Source of the DNA: Methylobacterium phyllostachyos | GTDB lineage: Bacteria; Pseudomonadota; Alphaproteobacteria; Rhizobiales; Beijerinckiaceae | Reading direction: 5' to 3' | DNA: 64,000 nt | Assembly (NCBI RefSeq): GCF_900103445.1 | Contig: NZ_FNHS01000015.1 | Span: 62,001 to 126,000 of the forward strand | Shown here: positions 43,147-52,159 of the stretch, in pieces | Layout of the letters: every line of letters begins with the position of its first letter | Numbering within the stretch: the first letter of the stretch is position 1 | Program-made: the position numbers and the translations under genes | The notes under the pieces: model-generated | The model's input: the letters and a program-made list of their open reading frames with translations, nothing else | The model's database searches: none | What the model was told of the DNA's origin: nothing

Positions 43147-44838
43147 TTAAGCCGCGCGAACCGACTCGAGGAAGCGGCGGACTTCCGCGTCGAGCCGCTG
43201 GGCCTGGCTCGAAAGGCCGGAGGCTGAACCCAGGACCTGCGCGGCGGCGGCGCCGGCTTCCTCAGCCGCATGGGCCACGCCCACGATGTTGTTCGTGACC
43301 TCGCCCGTGCCCTGCGCCGCCTGCCCGACGTTGCGCACGATCTCCTGTGTCGCCGCGCCCTGCTCCTCGACGGCCGCGGCGATCCCGCCAGCCAGTACGC
43401 TGATCTCGCTGATGCGGCTGACGACGACGCCGATCGCGTCCGAAGCATCCCCGGTCCAGGACCGGATCTCCCCGATCTGCCGCGCGACGTCCTCGGTGGC
43501 CTTGGCGGTCTGGCTGGCTAGTTCCTTGACCTCCGTCGCCACCACGGCGAAGCCGCGGCCGGCTTCCCCGGCGCGCGCCGCCTCGATCGTGGCGTTGAGC
43601 GCCAGGAGGTTGGTCTGGGCCGCGATGCCCGAGATGAGGCTGACCACGTCGCCGATCCGGGCCGCACCCGCGCGCAGCGTCTGCATCAGGTCGGCGGACT
43701 TCTCGGCTTCCGCGACGGCCGCGGTAGCGACGCCCGCCGAGCCCTGCACCTGCCGGCCGATCTCCGAGACGGAGGCGCCGAGCTGCTCGGCCGCCGCCGC
43801 CACCGTCCCGACGTTCGCGGCCGCCTGCTCGGCCGCCGAGGCCACGGTGACCGATTGCTGTGCGGTCTGCGTGGCGGCCGCGCTCATGCTCTCGGCGGTG
43901 GATTGCAGCTGGGTCGCCGCCGCCGCGACGGCGCGCACGACGCCGCCGATGGCCGCCTCGAAGCGATCGGCCAAATCGTGCATGGCGGTCTTCCGCTGCG
44001 TCTCGGCCGCCGCCCGGGCCTCGGCCGCCTCCGCTTCCAGCACCTTGGCCCGCGTGAGCTTCTCCCTGAAGACCTGGACGGCGTTGGCCATGGCCCCGAC
44101 TTCGTCTCGGCGCCCCACGCCCGGCACCACGACCGACAGGTCGTCGGCCGCGAGCCGGGTCATCGTGCTCGTTATGGCGTGGATCGGCCGGGCGATGTCG
44201 ATCTGGAGGAGGACCAGCCCGCCGAGGGCCGCCACCACCATCAATCCCAGGCCGACGTAGCTCGCCCGGCGCGACGACGCGATGGCCTCCGCCGAAGCAG
44301 CGGCGCGGATCTTCAGGAGATCCTGTTCGACCTTCGTCAGCTCGGCCGCCTTGGCGCGCAGGCCGTCCATCGCGGTCTTGCCCGAGCCTGTCCCCGCGAG
44401 GCGGCGCGCTTCCTCGCGGGTCGCAGGGTCTTGCATCAGGGCGATCTCGCGATTCGCGACGGTCCGGCCCCATTCCTCGGCCAGGGCCTTCAGTTCCATG
44501 AGCCGCACCTGCTGCGCGGCGTTCTGTTGAGTCAGGCTTCGCGCGGCCTCCCAGGACGACGCGAAAATCTCCCGGCCGACCCGCTCGGGCTCGAGAAAGG
44601 CGGGATCCGCGGAGATCAGGTAGCCGCGCACACCAGTCTCACGATCGATCATCGCGATGGTCAGCCTGTCGATTTCGGCGATGACCTCATGGGTGTGGAC
44701 CGTCCAGGCCTTCGTCTCTTCGACCAGGCGCAGGTTCCGAAGGGAGATCGCCGAGACGCCGACCGTGATCGCCAGCATCACCGCCATGATCAGCGCGATC
44801 TTCGCGCTGATCTTCAAATCGACCAATCGGATTTTCAT
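43147..44838 (-). CDS. Methyl-accepting chemotaxis protein with CHASE3 sensor
   Basis: The 563-residue receptor starts MKIRLVDLKISAKIALIMAV. A first membrane segment around residues 15-35 leads to a periplasmic CHASE3-like domain (TKAWTVHTHEVIAEIDRL, IDRETGVRGYLISAD). A second membrane segment follows near residue 190 (ASYVGLGLMVVAALGGLVLL), then HAMP and a long coiled-coil signalling domain with the hairpin EIGRQVQGSAG ... ISGIAAQTNLLALNATIEAA. No che operon or flagellar gene is nearby, so it feeds a distant array. The ATG at 44838 follows GGGGGCGCTCC (weak SD). Confidence 0.93.
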   Translation of the reverse strand: MKIRLVDLKISAKIALIMAVMLAITVGVSAISLRNLRLVEETKAWTVHTHEVIAEIDRLTIAMIDRETGVRGYLISADPAFLEPERVGREIFASSWEAARSLTQQNAAQQVRLMELKALAEEWGRTVANREIALMQDPATREEARRLAGTGSGKTAMDGLRAKAAELTKVEQDLLKIRAAASAEAIASSRRASYVGLGLMVVAALGGLVLLQIDIARPIHAITSTMTRLAADDLSVVVPGVGRRDEVGAMANAVQVFREKLTRAKVLEAEAAEARAAAETQRKTAMHDLADRFEAAIGGVVRAVAAAATQLQSTAESMSAAATQTAQQSVTVASAAEQAAANVGTVAAAAEQLGASVSEIGRQVQGSAGVATAAVAEAEKSADLMQTLRAGAARIGDVVSLISGIAAQTNLLALNATIEAARAGEAGRGFAVVATEVKELASQTAKATEDVARQIGEIRSWTGDASDAIGVVVSRISEISVLAGGIAAAVEEQGAATQEIVRNVGQAAQGTGEVTNNIVGVAHAAEEAGAAAAQVLGSASGLSSQAQRLDAEVRRFLESVRAA

Positions 44839-45021
44839 GGAGCGCCCCCGCGCGAACGACGGCGCCCGCCTCGGGCCCATGCCATCGGTTGCGTTCAGAG
44901 GATAGCGACAACGACAACATTCCACGCAACAAAAAACTTATCCGATAAACAAATCACCCTAAAAATTTTCTGAGCACAAAATCGATAGATAATTTACCGC
45001 CCGTATTCTCGGTTTAATCAG

Positions 45022-45037
45022 AGCCATTATTATGGCT
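45022..45037. terminator. Small hairpin between patatin and chemoreceptor genes
   Basis: agccat-tatt-atggct forms a 6-bp stem in an unusually AT-rich gap (44840-45060). It lies 30 bases beyond the stop of the minus-strand patatin gene and may be its terminator. Confidence 0.35.
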
Positions 45038-45066
45038 GCGCGCAAATGTAGCCTTGGGATAGCGAC

Positions 45067-46194
45067 CTATTGGTAGGCGAATTGCAGATCGACCGTGCAA
45101 TCCCGGCCGACCCGCTCGTAATTCTCCGCGAGCCAGGCCTGCGCGGCGGCGCGGCCCTTGTCGCGCAGGCGCTTGAACACGGTCCAGCGGGCGTCCAGCT
45201 TCGAGGCGGCGTTGTAATCCTCCAGCGCGTCGGTTCCGTCGATCCGGTGCACCAGGACCCGCCGGTACGCGCCCTGGCCGAGTGTTCCCTCCTCGATCAG
45301 GCTGTCGAGGAAGTCGATGGCCCGCAATTCCCGCATCAGGTTGGCGTTGAAGGTGATCTCGTTGAGCCGATCGCGGATCTCGCTCTCCGTGCGCGGGGTC
45401 TCGCGCCGCTCCACGGGGTTGATCTGGACGAGCAGGATGTCGCGCGTCTCGGCCCCGCGATGGAGCGGGTAGAGCGGCGGATTGCCGAGGTAGCCGCCGT
45501 CCCAGTAGGGCACGCCGTCGATCTCCACCGCCTGGAAGACGGTGGGCAGGCAGGCCGAGGCCATCAGGTGATCGACGGTCAGGCGCTCACGCTCGAACAC
45601 CGCGAGCTTGCCGGTCCAGACATTGGTGGCCGAAACGAACAGGCCCGCAGTCTCGGCCTCGCGCAGGCGCTCGAAATCGACCTGTTCGGCCAAGGCCTTG
45701 CGGAGCGGGTTGATGTTGAGCGGGTTCGAGACGTAGGGGCTCGGCGACAGCATCTTGGCCCAGAACTCGGCCACCGGGTTGCCCTTCCACAGGCTGAACA
45801 ACCCGCTGACGACGTGGCGCTGGGCCGGGCCGAGGTCGCCGTCGAGGCTGACCTCCCGCCAGAACCGCTCCAGCCCTGCGCGGGCGCCGTCCGGGCCCCC
45901 CTTGATCCAGCCGTCCACCAGGACGACGGCGTTCATCGCACCGGCGCTCGCCCCGGTCACCGCCTCGAAGGCGAGCCGCCCGTCCTCGATCAGGGCATCG
46001 AGCACACCCCAGGTGAAGGCGCCATGTGCGCCGCCGCCCTGAAGCGCCAGGGCAACGGGCTTCTCGGCCCTGGGGCCGGCGAGCCGACGATTCGACGCCT
46101 GGGTGGACGGGGCATCGATCGCGTCCGAGACGGGGGCCTCCGGCACGGCGGTGACGGGGTTGTGCGGCTCGGCACCGCCGGATTGCTCGCTCAT
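45067..46194 (-). CDS. Patatin-like phospholipase
   Basis: The 375-residue protein carries the patatin oxyanion loop LQGGGAHGAFTWGVL near residue 55, the nucleophile motif VTGASAGAMNA (GxSxG, around residue 85) and the catalytic DGG in YWDGGYLGNPPLYPL. These Ser-Asp dyad lipases deacylate phospholipids. The first 45 residues are disordered and specific to this protein. The ATG at 46194 starts MSEQSGGAEPHNP. Both catalytic residues are present, so activity is likely. The upstream region holds an inverted repeat. Confidence 0.92.
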   Translation of the reverse strand: MSEQSGGAEPHNPVTAVPEAPVSDAIDAPSTQASNRRLAGPRAEKPVALALQGGGAHGAFTWGVLDALIEDGRLAFEAVTGASAGAMNAVVLVDGWIKGGPDGARAGLERFWREVSLDGDLGPAQRHVVSGLFSLWKGNPVAEFWAKMLSPSPYVSNPLNINPLRKALAEQVDFERLREAETAGLFVSATNVWTGKLAVFERERLTVDHLMASACLPTVFQAVEIDGVPYWDGGYLGNPPLYPLHRGAETRDILLVQINPVERRETPRTESEIRDRLNEITFNANLMRELRAIDFLDSLIEEGTLGQGAYRRVLVHRIDGTDALEDYNAASKLDARWTVFKRLRDKGRAAAQAWLAENYERVGRDCTVDLQFAYQ

Positions 46195-46546
46195 GTGGGC
46201 CTCCTGAGTCAGCCTGGAACATGGGCATGCTGCACTGCAGCATCAACCACCGAGCGGCATCACGATCTCCCGTGGGGCTCCGTCGGCCGGCGCGGATCGG
46301 CAACAGACGCGGATGAAAACTCCACGGCCCGCACGGCAAACTCGACATCGGCGCGGAGATACGACATGACAGCCGCGTATGCTGTCCCGTGCGATGCTGT
46401 CCCGCGTGGCGCCTGCTTGACGCGGCGCCGGGTCGTCCGCACCTCACCCGCGGCAGCCCCGAAGTTCCGGTGTGGCGTGCCCCGGGACAGGCCCGACGGC
46501 CCTGCAGGGCTCCGGCGCCTCGCGAGGCGCGCACCGAAGGTCCACG
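46195..46546. other. Divergent intergenic region between patatin and ispG genes
   Basis: The 352-bp gap has no supportable gene. It holds a 7-bp inverted repeat, atgctgc-act-gcagcat (46227-46243), upstream of the patatin gene, and an 11-bp direct repeat, atgctgtcccg, at 46379-46389 and 46394-46404, upstream of ispG. Both may be regulatory; neither matches a motif I can name. Confidence 0.4.
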
Positions 46547-47869
46547 ATGGAAGTCATGGAAGCGACCCAGTCCGAAAGCCCCGCCGAGAACCCGCTGGCC
46601 AGCGGCCCGGAGATCGCCGGACCGGCCCCACGCCACCGCACGGTCGGCGTCACGGTCGGCGAGGGCGAAGGCGCGGTCACGGTCGGTGGCGGCGCGCCGA
46701 TCGTCGTCCAGTCGATGACCAACACCGACACGGCCGACATCGATGCCACGGTGGCGCAGGTGGCGCAGCTCGCCCGGGTCGGCTCGGAGCTGGTCCGCAT
46801 CACCGTCGATCGCGATGAGGCGGCGGCGGCCGTGCCGAAGATCCGCGAGCGTCTCGACCGGATCGGCGTCCACGTGCCGCTCGTCGGCGACTTCCATTAT
46901 ATCGGCCACAAGCTGCTCGCCGACCATCCGGCCTGCGCCGAGGCGCTGGCCAAGTACCGGATCAACCCGGGCAACGTCGGCTTCAAGGAGAAGAAGGACA
47001 CCCAGTTCTCGGCGATCATCGAGCAGGCGATCAAGCACAACAAGACCGTGCGGATCGGCGCCAACTGGGGCTCGCTCGACGGGGAACTCCTCACCCACCT
47101 GATGGACGAGAACGCCAAGCTGCCGCGGCCGATCGATGCCCGCGCGGTGATGCGCGAGGCGATGGTGCGCTCGGCGATCGGCTCGGCCGACCGGGCCGTG
47201 GAACTCGGCCTGCCGCAGAACAAGATCATCCTGTCGGCCAAGGTCTCGGCGGTGCAGGATCTGATCGCCGTCTACCGCGAGGTGGCGCGCCGCTCGGATT
47301 ACGCGATCCATCTCGGGCTGACCGAAGCCGGCATGGGCTCGAAGGGCCTGGTCGCGGCCTCGGCCGCCATCGGCGTGCTCCTGCAAGAGGGCATCGGCGA
47401 CACGATCCGCTACTCTCTGACTCCCGAGCCCGGCGGCGACCGGAGCGTCGAGGTGAAGGCCAGCCAGGAACTCCTGCAGACCATGGGGTTCCGCACCTTC
47501 GTGCCGATGGTGGCGGCCTGCCCGGGCTGCGGCCGCACGACCTCGACGACCTTCCAGGAACTCGCCCGCGACATCCAGAACTGGATCGTCACCTCCATGC
47601 CGGAATGGAAGAAGACCTATCCGGGCGTCGAGGGGCTGAACGTCGCCGTGATGGGCTGCATCGTGAACGGCCCGGGCGAATCGAAGCACGCCGATATCGG
47701 CATCTCCCTGCCCGGCACCGGCGAGACCCCGACCGCGCCGGTCTTCATCGACGGCAAGAAGGCGATGACGCTGCGTGGCCCGACCCTCGCCAAGGATTTC
47801 GAGGGCATCGTGATCGACTACATCCAGCGCCGATTCGGCCAGGGCGGGACGCGCACGGCCGCCGAGTGA
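46547..47869 (+). CDS. ispG: 4-hydroxy-3-methylbut-2-enyl-diphosphate synthase (IspG/GcpE)
   Basis: IspG is the iron-sulfur enzyme of the MEP isoprenoid pathway. The 440-residue protein has VVQSMTNTDTADIDATVAQV, VPLVGDFHYIGHKLL, INPGNVG, and the cluster Cys motifs AACPGCGRTTS and MGCIVNGPGE near the C-terminus. This is the two-domain bacterial form, not the three-domain plant type. I place the start at the ATG at 46547 (MEVMEATQSE); the longer frame from 46472 lacks similarity. kup follows 255 bp later. Confidence 0.95.
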   Translation: MEVMEATQSESPAENPLASGPEIAGPAPRHRTVGVTVGEGEGAVTVGGGAPIVVQSMTNTDTADIDATVAQVAQLARVGSELVRITVDRDEAAAAVPKIRERLDRIGVHVPLVGDFHYIGHKLLADHPACAEALAKYRINPGNVGFKEKKDTQFSAIIEQAIKHNKTVRIGANWGSLDGELLTHLMDENAKLPRPIDARAVMREAMVRSAIGSADRAVELGLPQNKIILSAKVSAVQDLIAVYREVARRSDYAIHLGLTEAGMGSKGLVAASAAIGVLLQEGIGDTIRYSLTPEPGGDRSVEVKASQELLQTMGFRTFVPMVAACPGCGRTTSTTFQELARDIQNWIVTSMPEWKKTYPGVEGLNVAVMGCIVNGPGESKHADIGISLPGTGETPTAPVFIDGKKAMTLRGPTLAKDFEGIVIDYIQRRFGQGGTRTAAE

Positions 47870-48124
47870 GGAGCGACGCACGGGGGACACGCATCCCGCG
47901 TCGATCGACCTCCCCGCGCCGAGACCCAGCCCCCCGGTCTTCGCAGGTGCACACGGTTTCCGCCCGCGCGCGACCGTGGTAGCAAGGCCGCACGATCCCG
48001 TGAGCGGTCGGCCCGGTGGCCGGCCCGCGCGGTTCGGCGGAGTCTTCGCGTTTTCTGCCCGGCCCCGACTGGCCCCTGAGCCGAACCGCGAAGCGCCGGC
48101 CACGCCCGAGCTTCCGACAATCGC

Positions 48125-50134
48125 ATGAGCCAAACCTTCGCACCCGGCGTAGCAGCCCAGCCCGCGCCCGCGGCGTCCGACACCGCGCGCGAGGCCGCCC
48201 CGGCGGCCGAGGGCGAGGGTCCCGTCCAGGGACCGGCGACCTCCGGCACCCTCGACGCGCCCGAGAAGGCCGAGACCCGTCATGGGCATGCCGGCTTCTG
48301 GACGTTGCTCGTCGGCTCCGTCGGCGTCGTCTACGGCGATATCGGCACCAGCCCGCTCTACGCCTTCCGCGAGGCGCTGGTCCCGGCCCGGACCGACGGC
48401 ATCCTGCTGCCCGAGGAGGTGATCGGCACCGTCTCGCTGATCCTCTGGGCGCTCTTCATGATCGTGACCGTGAAATACGTCGCGATCCTGCTGCGCATGG
48501 ACAACAACGGCGAGGGCGGCATCCTCTCGCTGATGGCGCTGGCCCGGAAAGCGCTCGGCGGCTCGCGCATCGTGTTCATGCTGGGGCTGCTCGGCGCCTC
48601 GCTGTTCTACGGCGACGCGGTGATCACCCCGGCCATCTCGGTCCTCTCGGCGGTGGAGGGCCTGAAGCTCGTCACGCCCACCCTCGACGATTACGTCCTG
48701 CCGATCACCGTGGTGATCATCGTCGTTCTGTTCCTCGTGCAGAACCGCGGGACCGGAAAGGTCGCGGCCTTCTTCGGGCCGGTCACCATCGTGTGGTTCG
48801 TCGCGATGGCGCTGGCGGCGCTGCCGCATATCGGCCTGCACCCGGAGGTGTTCCGGGCGCTCAACCCGGTCCACGCCGTGATGTACCTGCTCGGCCACGG
48901 CACCGGGGCGCTGGTGGCGCTGGGCGCCGTGTTCCTGGCGGTGACCGGGGCCGAGGCCCTGTTCGCCGATCTCGGGCATTTCGGCCGCAAGCCGATCCAA
49001 GTGGCCTGGATCGGCCTCGTCTTCCCGGCGCTCGCCCTCAACTATCTCGGGCAGGCGGCCCTGGTGCTGGAGAAGCCCGACACGGCCGATCCGTTCTTCC
49101 AGCTCGTGCCCGCCTGGGGCCTGCTGCCGATGGTGCTGCTCGCCACGATCGCCACCGTGGTGGCGAGCCAGGCGGTGATCACCGGCGCCTTCTCGCTGTC
49201 CCGTCAGGCGATCCAGCTCGGCCTGCTGCCGCGGCTGGAGATCCGCCACACCTCCGAATCGCATGCCGGGCAGATCTACCTGCCGCAGATCAATTCGCTC
49301 CTGATGATCGGCGTCGTGCTGCTGGCGGTGCTGTTCAAGACCTCCTCGTCGCTCGCCTCGGCCTACGGCATCGCGGTGACCGGGACGATGCTGCTCACCG
49401 CCTCGCTGACCTTCCTGGTGATGTGGCGGATGTGGAAGTGGTCGCCGGTGGCGGCGGCGGCGGTGATGCTGCCCTTCATCGTGCTGGAATTCCTGTTCCT
49501 GCTCTCCAACCTGATCAAGGTGGTGGAGGGAGGCTACGTGCCGCTGCTGCTGGCCGGCGCCCTCGTCATCGTGATGTGGACCTGGGTGCGCGGGGTCACG
49601 ATCCTGTTCAACAAGACCCGCAAGACCGACGTGCCGCTCGTGGAACTGGTCGGCATGCTGGAGAAGAGCCCACCGCACCACGTGCGCGGCACCGCGGTGT
49701 TCCTGACGAGCGATCCCGAGATCGCCCCGGCGGCGCTCCTGCACAACCTCAAGCACAACAAGGTGCTGCACGAGAAGAACGTGATCCTGACCGTCGAGAC
49801 GGTGGACACGCCCCGCTCGAACGAGGCCGACAAGGTGCGGATCGAGCCGGTGGGCCCGCATTTCTACCGGGTCGTGATGAAGTTCGGCTACATGGAGACG
49901 CCGAACATCCCGAAGACCCTGGTGCTGTTGCGCCGCCAGGGCTTTAAGTTCGACATCATGGCGACGTCGTTCTTCCTGTCGCGCCGCTCGATCCGGCCGG
50001 CGGCCCATTCCGGCATGCCGCTCTGGCAGGACCGGATCTTTATTACACTGGCGAAGAACGCCAACGATGCGACGGACTTCTTCCAGATTCCCACGGGGCG
50101 GGTCGTGGAGGTTGGCACGCAGGTGACAGTATAA
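48125..50134 (+). CDS. kup: Kup-family potassium transporter
   Basis: The 669-residue protein is a KUP/HAK/KT-type K+/H+ symporter of the inner membrane. GVVYGDIGTSPLYAFREAL starts the transport core near residue 60, and KYVAILLRMDNNGEGGILSL and GDAVITPAISVLSAVEG are hallmark loops. About twelve hydrophobic segments follow, and a C-terminal soluble domain of some 170 residues ends with FFQIPTGRVVEVGTQVTV. The first 50 residues form an Ala/Pro-rich N-terminal extension. The start ATG at 48125 gives MSQTFAPGV. A sharp fall in GC begins right after the stop. Confidence 0.95.
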   Translation: MSQTFAPGVAAQPAPAASDTAREAAPAAEGEGPVQGPATSGTLDAPEKAETRHGHAGFWTLLVGSVGVVYGDIGTSPLYAFREALVPARTDGILLPEEVIGTVSLILWALFMIVTVKYVAILLRMDNNGEGGILSLMALARKALGGSRIVFMLGLLGASLFYGDAVITPAISVLSAVEGLKLVTPTLDDYVLPITVVIIVVLFLVQNRGTGKVAAFFGPVTIVWFVAMALAALPHIGLHPEVFRALNPVHAVMYLLGHGTGALVALGAVFLAVTGAEALFADLGHFGRKPIQVAWIGLVFPALALNYLGQAALVLEKPDTADPFFQLVPAWGLLPMVLLATIATVVASQAVITGAFSLSRQAIQLGLLPRLEIRHTSESHAGQIYLPQINSLLMIGVVLLAVLFKTSSSLASAYGIAVTGTMLLTASLTFLVMWRMWKWSPVAAAAVMLPFIVLEFLFLLSNLIKVVEGGYVPLLLAGALVIVMWTWVRGVTILFNKTRKTDVPLVELVGMLEKSPPHHVRGTAVFLTSDPEIAPAALLHNLKHNKVLHEKNVILTVETVDTPRSNEADKVRIEPVGPHFYRVVMKFGYMETPNIPKTLVLLRRQGFKFDIMATSFFLSRRSIRPAAHSGMPLWQDRIFITLAKNANDATDFFQIPTGRVVEVGTQVTV

Positions 50135-50341
50135 GAAATGATATGGATTTACTGGATTCGCTTCATTTAAGGTTCAATCACTAAACTTATAATTTTATCC
50201 GCATATCATTCTATCGCCCATTCGGAGCGTTATTCTGATTTTCTCAAAGCTGCCCTCTAGCACACATGACAAAAGATAGGCTTTTTTTCATTGCATCTTT
50301 GACAAAAGACCTATAAAGGGTTGGGCCCGTAGGAGGACGCA

Positions 50342-50722
50342 ATGCGGACTGGCCCTGGAATCGGCAGTACAATTGCTGCGCGACGCGCAGAACTGGATTA
50401 TCTCCAGGACGTTGTCGACGAGCTCAGAATTGCGCTACAGACAAAGGAATACGACCCTAATCAACCCCGCATTCCTGCTCATCAAACTGGCGCAGGGCGC
50501 TGGACAAGAGACGGGAGCACTAAAAAAATAGATATTATAAAAACTGATCGATTTAAGAAACAACTCTACGCCTCATCAAGGCGGCTAGAGGAATGCGCAG
50601 AAATGAATCGACGCGATTTGATTGTTTGCAAATTTACTGGTCTTAGGCCCTGCTATGCGCAGGCAATGGTCAGGTTTGTCGCATGTGAGAACGGTCACCC
50701 AATTCCTCCATTGAATTTTTGA
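50342..50722 (+). CDS. Low-GC hypothetical protein, candidate toxin
   Basis: The 126-residue protein reads RTGPGIGSTIAARRAELDYL at the start, then PRIPAHQTGAGRWTRDGS in the middle and a Cys/Arg-rich C-terminus (RRLEECAEMNRRD, GLRPCYAQAMVRFVACENG). The central PRIPxxQxGxGRWT element is one I associate from memory with short toxin-carrying proteins of Rhizobiales, lying before a C-terminal effector region. AGGAGG lies five bases before the ATG. Base composition is much lower in GC than the flanks, suggesting recent transfer. The next gene starts 10 bases after the stop. Function is unproven. Confidence 0.6.
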   Translation: MRTGPGIGSTIAARRAELDYLQDVVDELRIALQTKEYDPNQPRIPAHQTGAGRWTRDGSTKKIDIIKTDRFKKQLYASSRRLEECAEMNRRDLIVCKFTGLRPCYAQAMVRFVACENGHPIPPLNF

Positions 50723-50732
50723 TGGTGAGACC

Positions 50733-51068
50733 ATGATTATTGCAGAGCGATTACTATCAATTCGAACGGGCCCAGAATCTAAGGAGTGTAAAATATCTAT
50801 AAGCGCTCCAGAATTTTCCGATGGCATGTGGATCTGCCGCTACACTATTGGGTGGCCAGATGCCGCTTGGGATAGTTTTGGTGCAGGCGTAGATTCTGTG
50901 CAGGCTATTCATCTGGCCCTGCAGAAAATCGGCGTTGAGCTTTACGGCAGCGCTTATCACAAAGCGGGCATCTTAGTGTTCGAGAAGCCTGGCGACGGAT
51001 ACGGCTTTCCCATGCCGAAGAACGGTCGCTATCTCTTGGTAGGTGCGGACAAGACTTTCGAGGGGTGA
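50733..51068 (+). CDS. DUF6968-like protein, candidate immunity partner
   Basis: The 111-residue protein has no signal or membrane segment. Its core reads MWICRYTIGWPDAAWDSFGA, GVDSVQAIHLALQKIGVELY and GDGYGFPMPKNGRYLL, resembling from memory the small DUF6968 family found as partner genes. It follows the candidate toxin with a 10-bp gap, so the two are probably one transcript. An immunity or accessory role is inferred from that arrangement only. Composition is also low in GC. Confidence 0.6.
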   Translation: MIIAERLLSIRTGPESKECKISISAPEFSDGMWICRYTIGWPDAAWDSFGAGVDSVQAIHLALQKIGVELYGSAYHKAGILVFEKPGDGYGFPMPKNGRYLLVGADKTFEG

Positions 51069-51139
51069 GCGGCCGGCAGGATCCGTTCATCGCGATCATC
51101 AAGTTGGTAGGGGCGCCTCCAGGAGGGGCGCGCCTAAAG

Positions 51140-51565
51140 TCACAACAGCTCCATCGGCACACCCAGAGCACTCCCCGCCTCGACGAGCTTGCGATCGAGG
51201 GTTGCGATACTCAATCCGGCCTCGAACGCGATGGCAAGGTGTAGCGCGTCGCCGGCTCGCACTCCGAGGGGAGCTTGGTCGGCGAACCGAGCTGCAACCT
51301 GGTAATGCCGATCGGAGACCGCGAGCACGTGGAACGACTCCGCCGTGATCCGAGAGAAGGCGGACAGGGCCGCTGCTCGATGTTCGAGCCTGAGCTGGCC
51401 GGAGCGGATCTTCAGCGAGAGAGCGGCTGAGAACTCCGTCATGACCCAAGAACTGATCGCCAAGTCGCCTGGATTCTGACGCGCCATCCAGGCTTGCACA
51501 TCCGCAGTCCGGGTCTCTTTGGTCAGCGCTGAGACCAAGACCGAGGTGTCGACATAGGATCTCAA
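51140..51565 (-). CDS. vapC: PIN-domain ribonuclease toxin (VapC-like)
   Basis: The 141-residue protein starts MRSYVDTSVLVSALTKE, and has TEFSAALSLKI (catalytic Glu), the APLGVRAGDALHLAI segment with Asp, and a final IATLDRKL with Asp. All the acidic residues of a PIN RNase are therefore present. The start overlaps the end of the upstream antitoxin by four bases. It is a second, independent module of the same architecture as that at 0.5-1.2 kb, but sequence identity is limited. Confidence 0.85.
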   Translation of the reverse strand: MRSYVDTSVLVSALTKETRTADVQAWMARQNPGDLAISSWVMTEFSAALSLKIRSGQLRLEHRAAALSAFSRITAESFHVLAVSDRHYQVAARFADQAPLGVRAGDALHLAIAFEAGLSIATLDRKLVEAGSALGVPMELL

Positions 51566-51804
51566 TAGCGGTCTTCATCCCGCATGGTGCGGATGAAGGA
51601 CCCAGCACTCTCACCCTGCTCCGGCATGGCGGCGGTCACCGCGCGAAGGACGTCGAGACTGATGGGCTGCAACGGGCTGTCGGTGCGGGTCAGAAGCGCA
51701 ACCGGACGACCGTCACGGGTGATCGCGACGGAATCGCCGATCGCGACGCGCTCGATCAGAGCGCTGAGCTGTGTCTCCGCATCCGCGAGGCTGATCGTGT
51801 CCAT
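51562..51804 (-). CDS. Type II antitoxin, Phd/YefM family
   Basis: The 80-residue protein reads SLADAETQLSALIERVAIGD and VAITRDGRPVALLTRTD, the Phd/YefM DNA-binding fold. It ends FIRTMRDEDRY, the toxin-binding tail. It shares ITRDGRPVA with the antitoxin near 1 kb. The stop overlaps the PIN toxin start. Autorepression from the upstream region (51805 onward) is expected from the family. Confidence 0.85.
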   Translation of the reverse strand: MDTISLADAETQLSALIERVAIGDSVAITRDGRPVALLTRTDSPLQPISLDVLRAVTAAMPEQGESAGSFIRTMRDEDRY

Positions 51805-52159
51805 CTGTCGAGATCCGAGGTTAGAACCACGGGGCTCGTTTTATACCGCGTCGCGGCGTGGTGGGCCAGCGGGCGCCGTCAGCCAGAGCACGATCACCGC
51901 GCGTCGCTCGTCTGCTCGATTCACGTGCGCCACCGCACGTGGCATACCCGGAACGCAACCACGGCGGGATGACCCGCCCTTTCTCTGCGTTGCGCCCCGC
52001 CCAACGCCTGCTTTAGAATATTTATTATTCTGAGCTTGAGCGTTTGCCCGGCGATCTCCCCGCATCGGCACGCGTTAGCCAGCAAGGCTGGCATCGGCTT
52101 CAAGGCCCGGCTCGGACCCGACTGAACGCCGCTCCGGCGCCGCCAGACAGGACGCAACG
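51805..52159. other. Intergenic region upstream of the molybdenum hydroxylase genes
   Basis: The 355-bp gap between divergent units has only short, unconvincing frames. An AT-rich inverted repeat, agaata-tttat-tattct, occupies 52015-52031, in strong contrast to the GC-rich flanks, and could be an operator or a promoter element for the hydroxylase operon. The rest shows no recognisable feature. Confidence 0.4.

Noticed and set aside
46260..46442. A 60-residue minus-strand frame in the patatin-ispG gap
   Set aside because: No domain or ribosome site, and it overlaps the likely promoters and repeats.
45587..50008. A 1473-residue open frame on the minus strand, opposite ispG and kup
   Set aside because: It is antisense to two clear genes. 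Its composition is Arg/His/Gly/Asp-rich with no domain, as expected for shadow frames in high-GC DNA.
50298..50321. TTGACA ... TATAAA as the promoter of the low-GC islet
   Set aside because: The spacer is only about seven bases, too short for a sigma-70 promoter. A TTGCAT with a 15-base spacer is possible but weak.
51841..52157. Two short overlapping minus-strand frames (76 and 78 residues)
   Set aside because: Neither has a recognisable domain, a good ribosome site or consistent codon use. Both overlap the promoter region of the hydroxylase operon.
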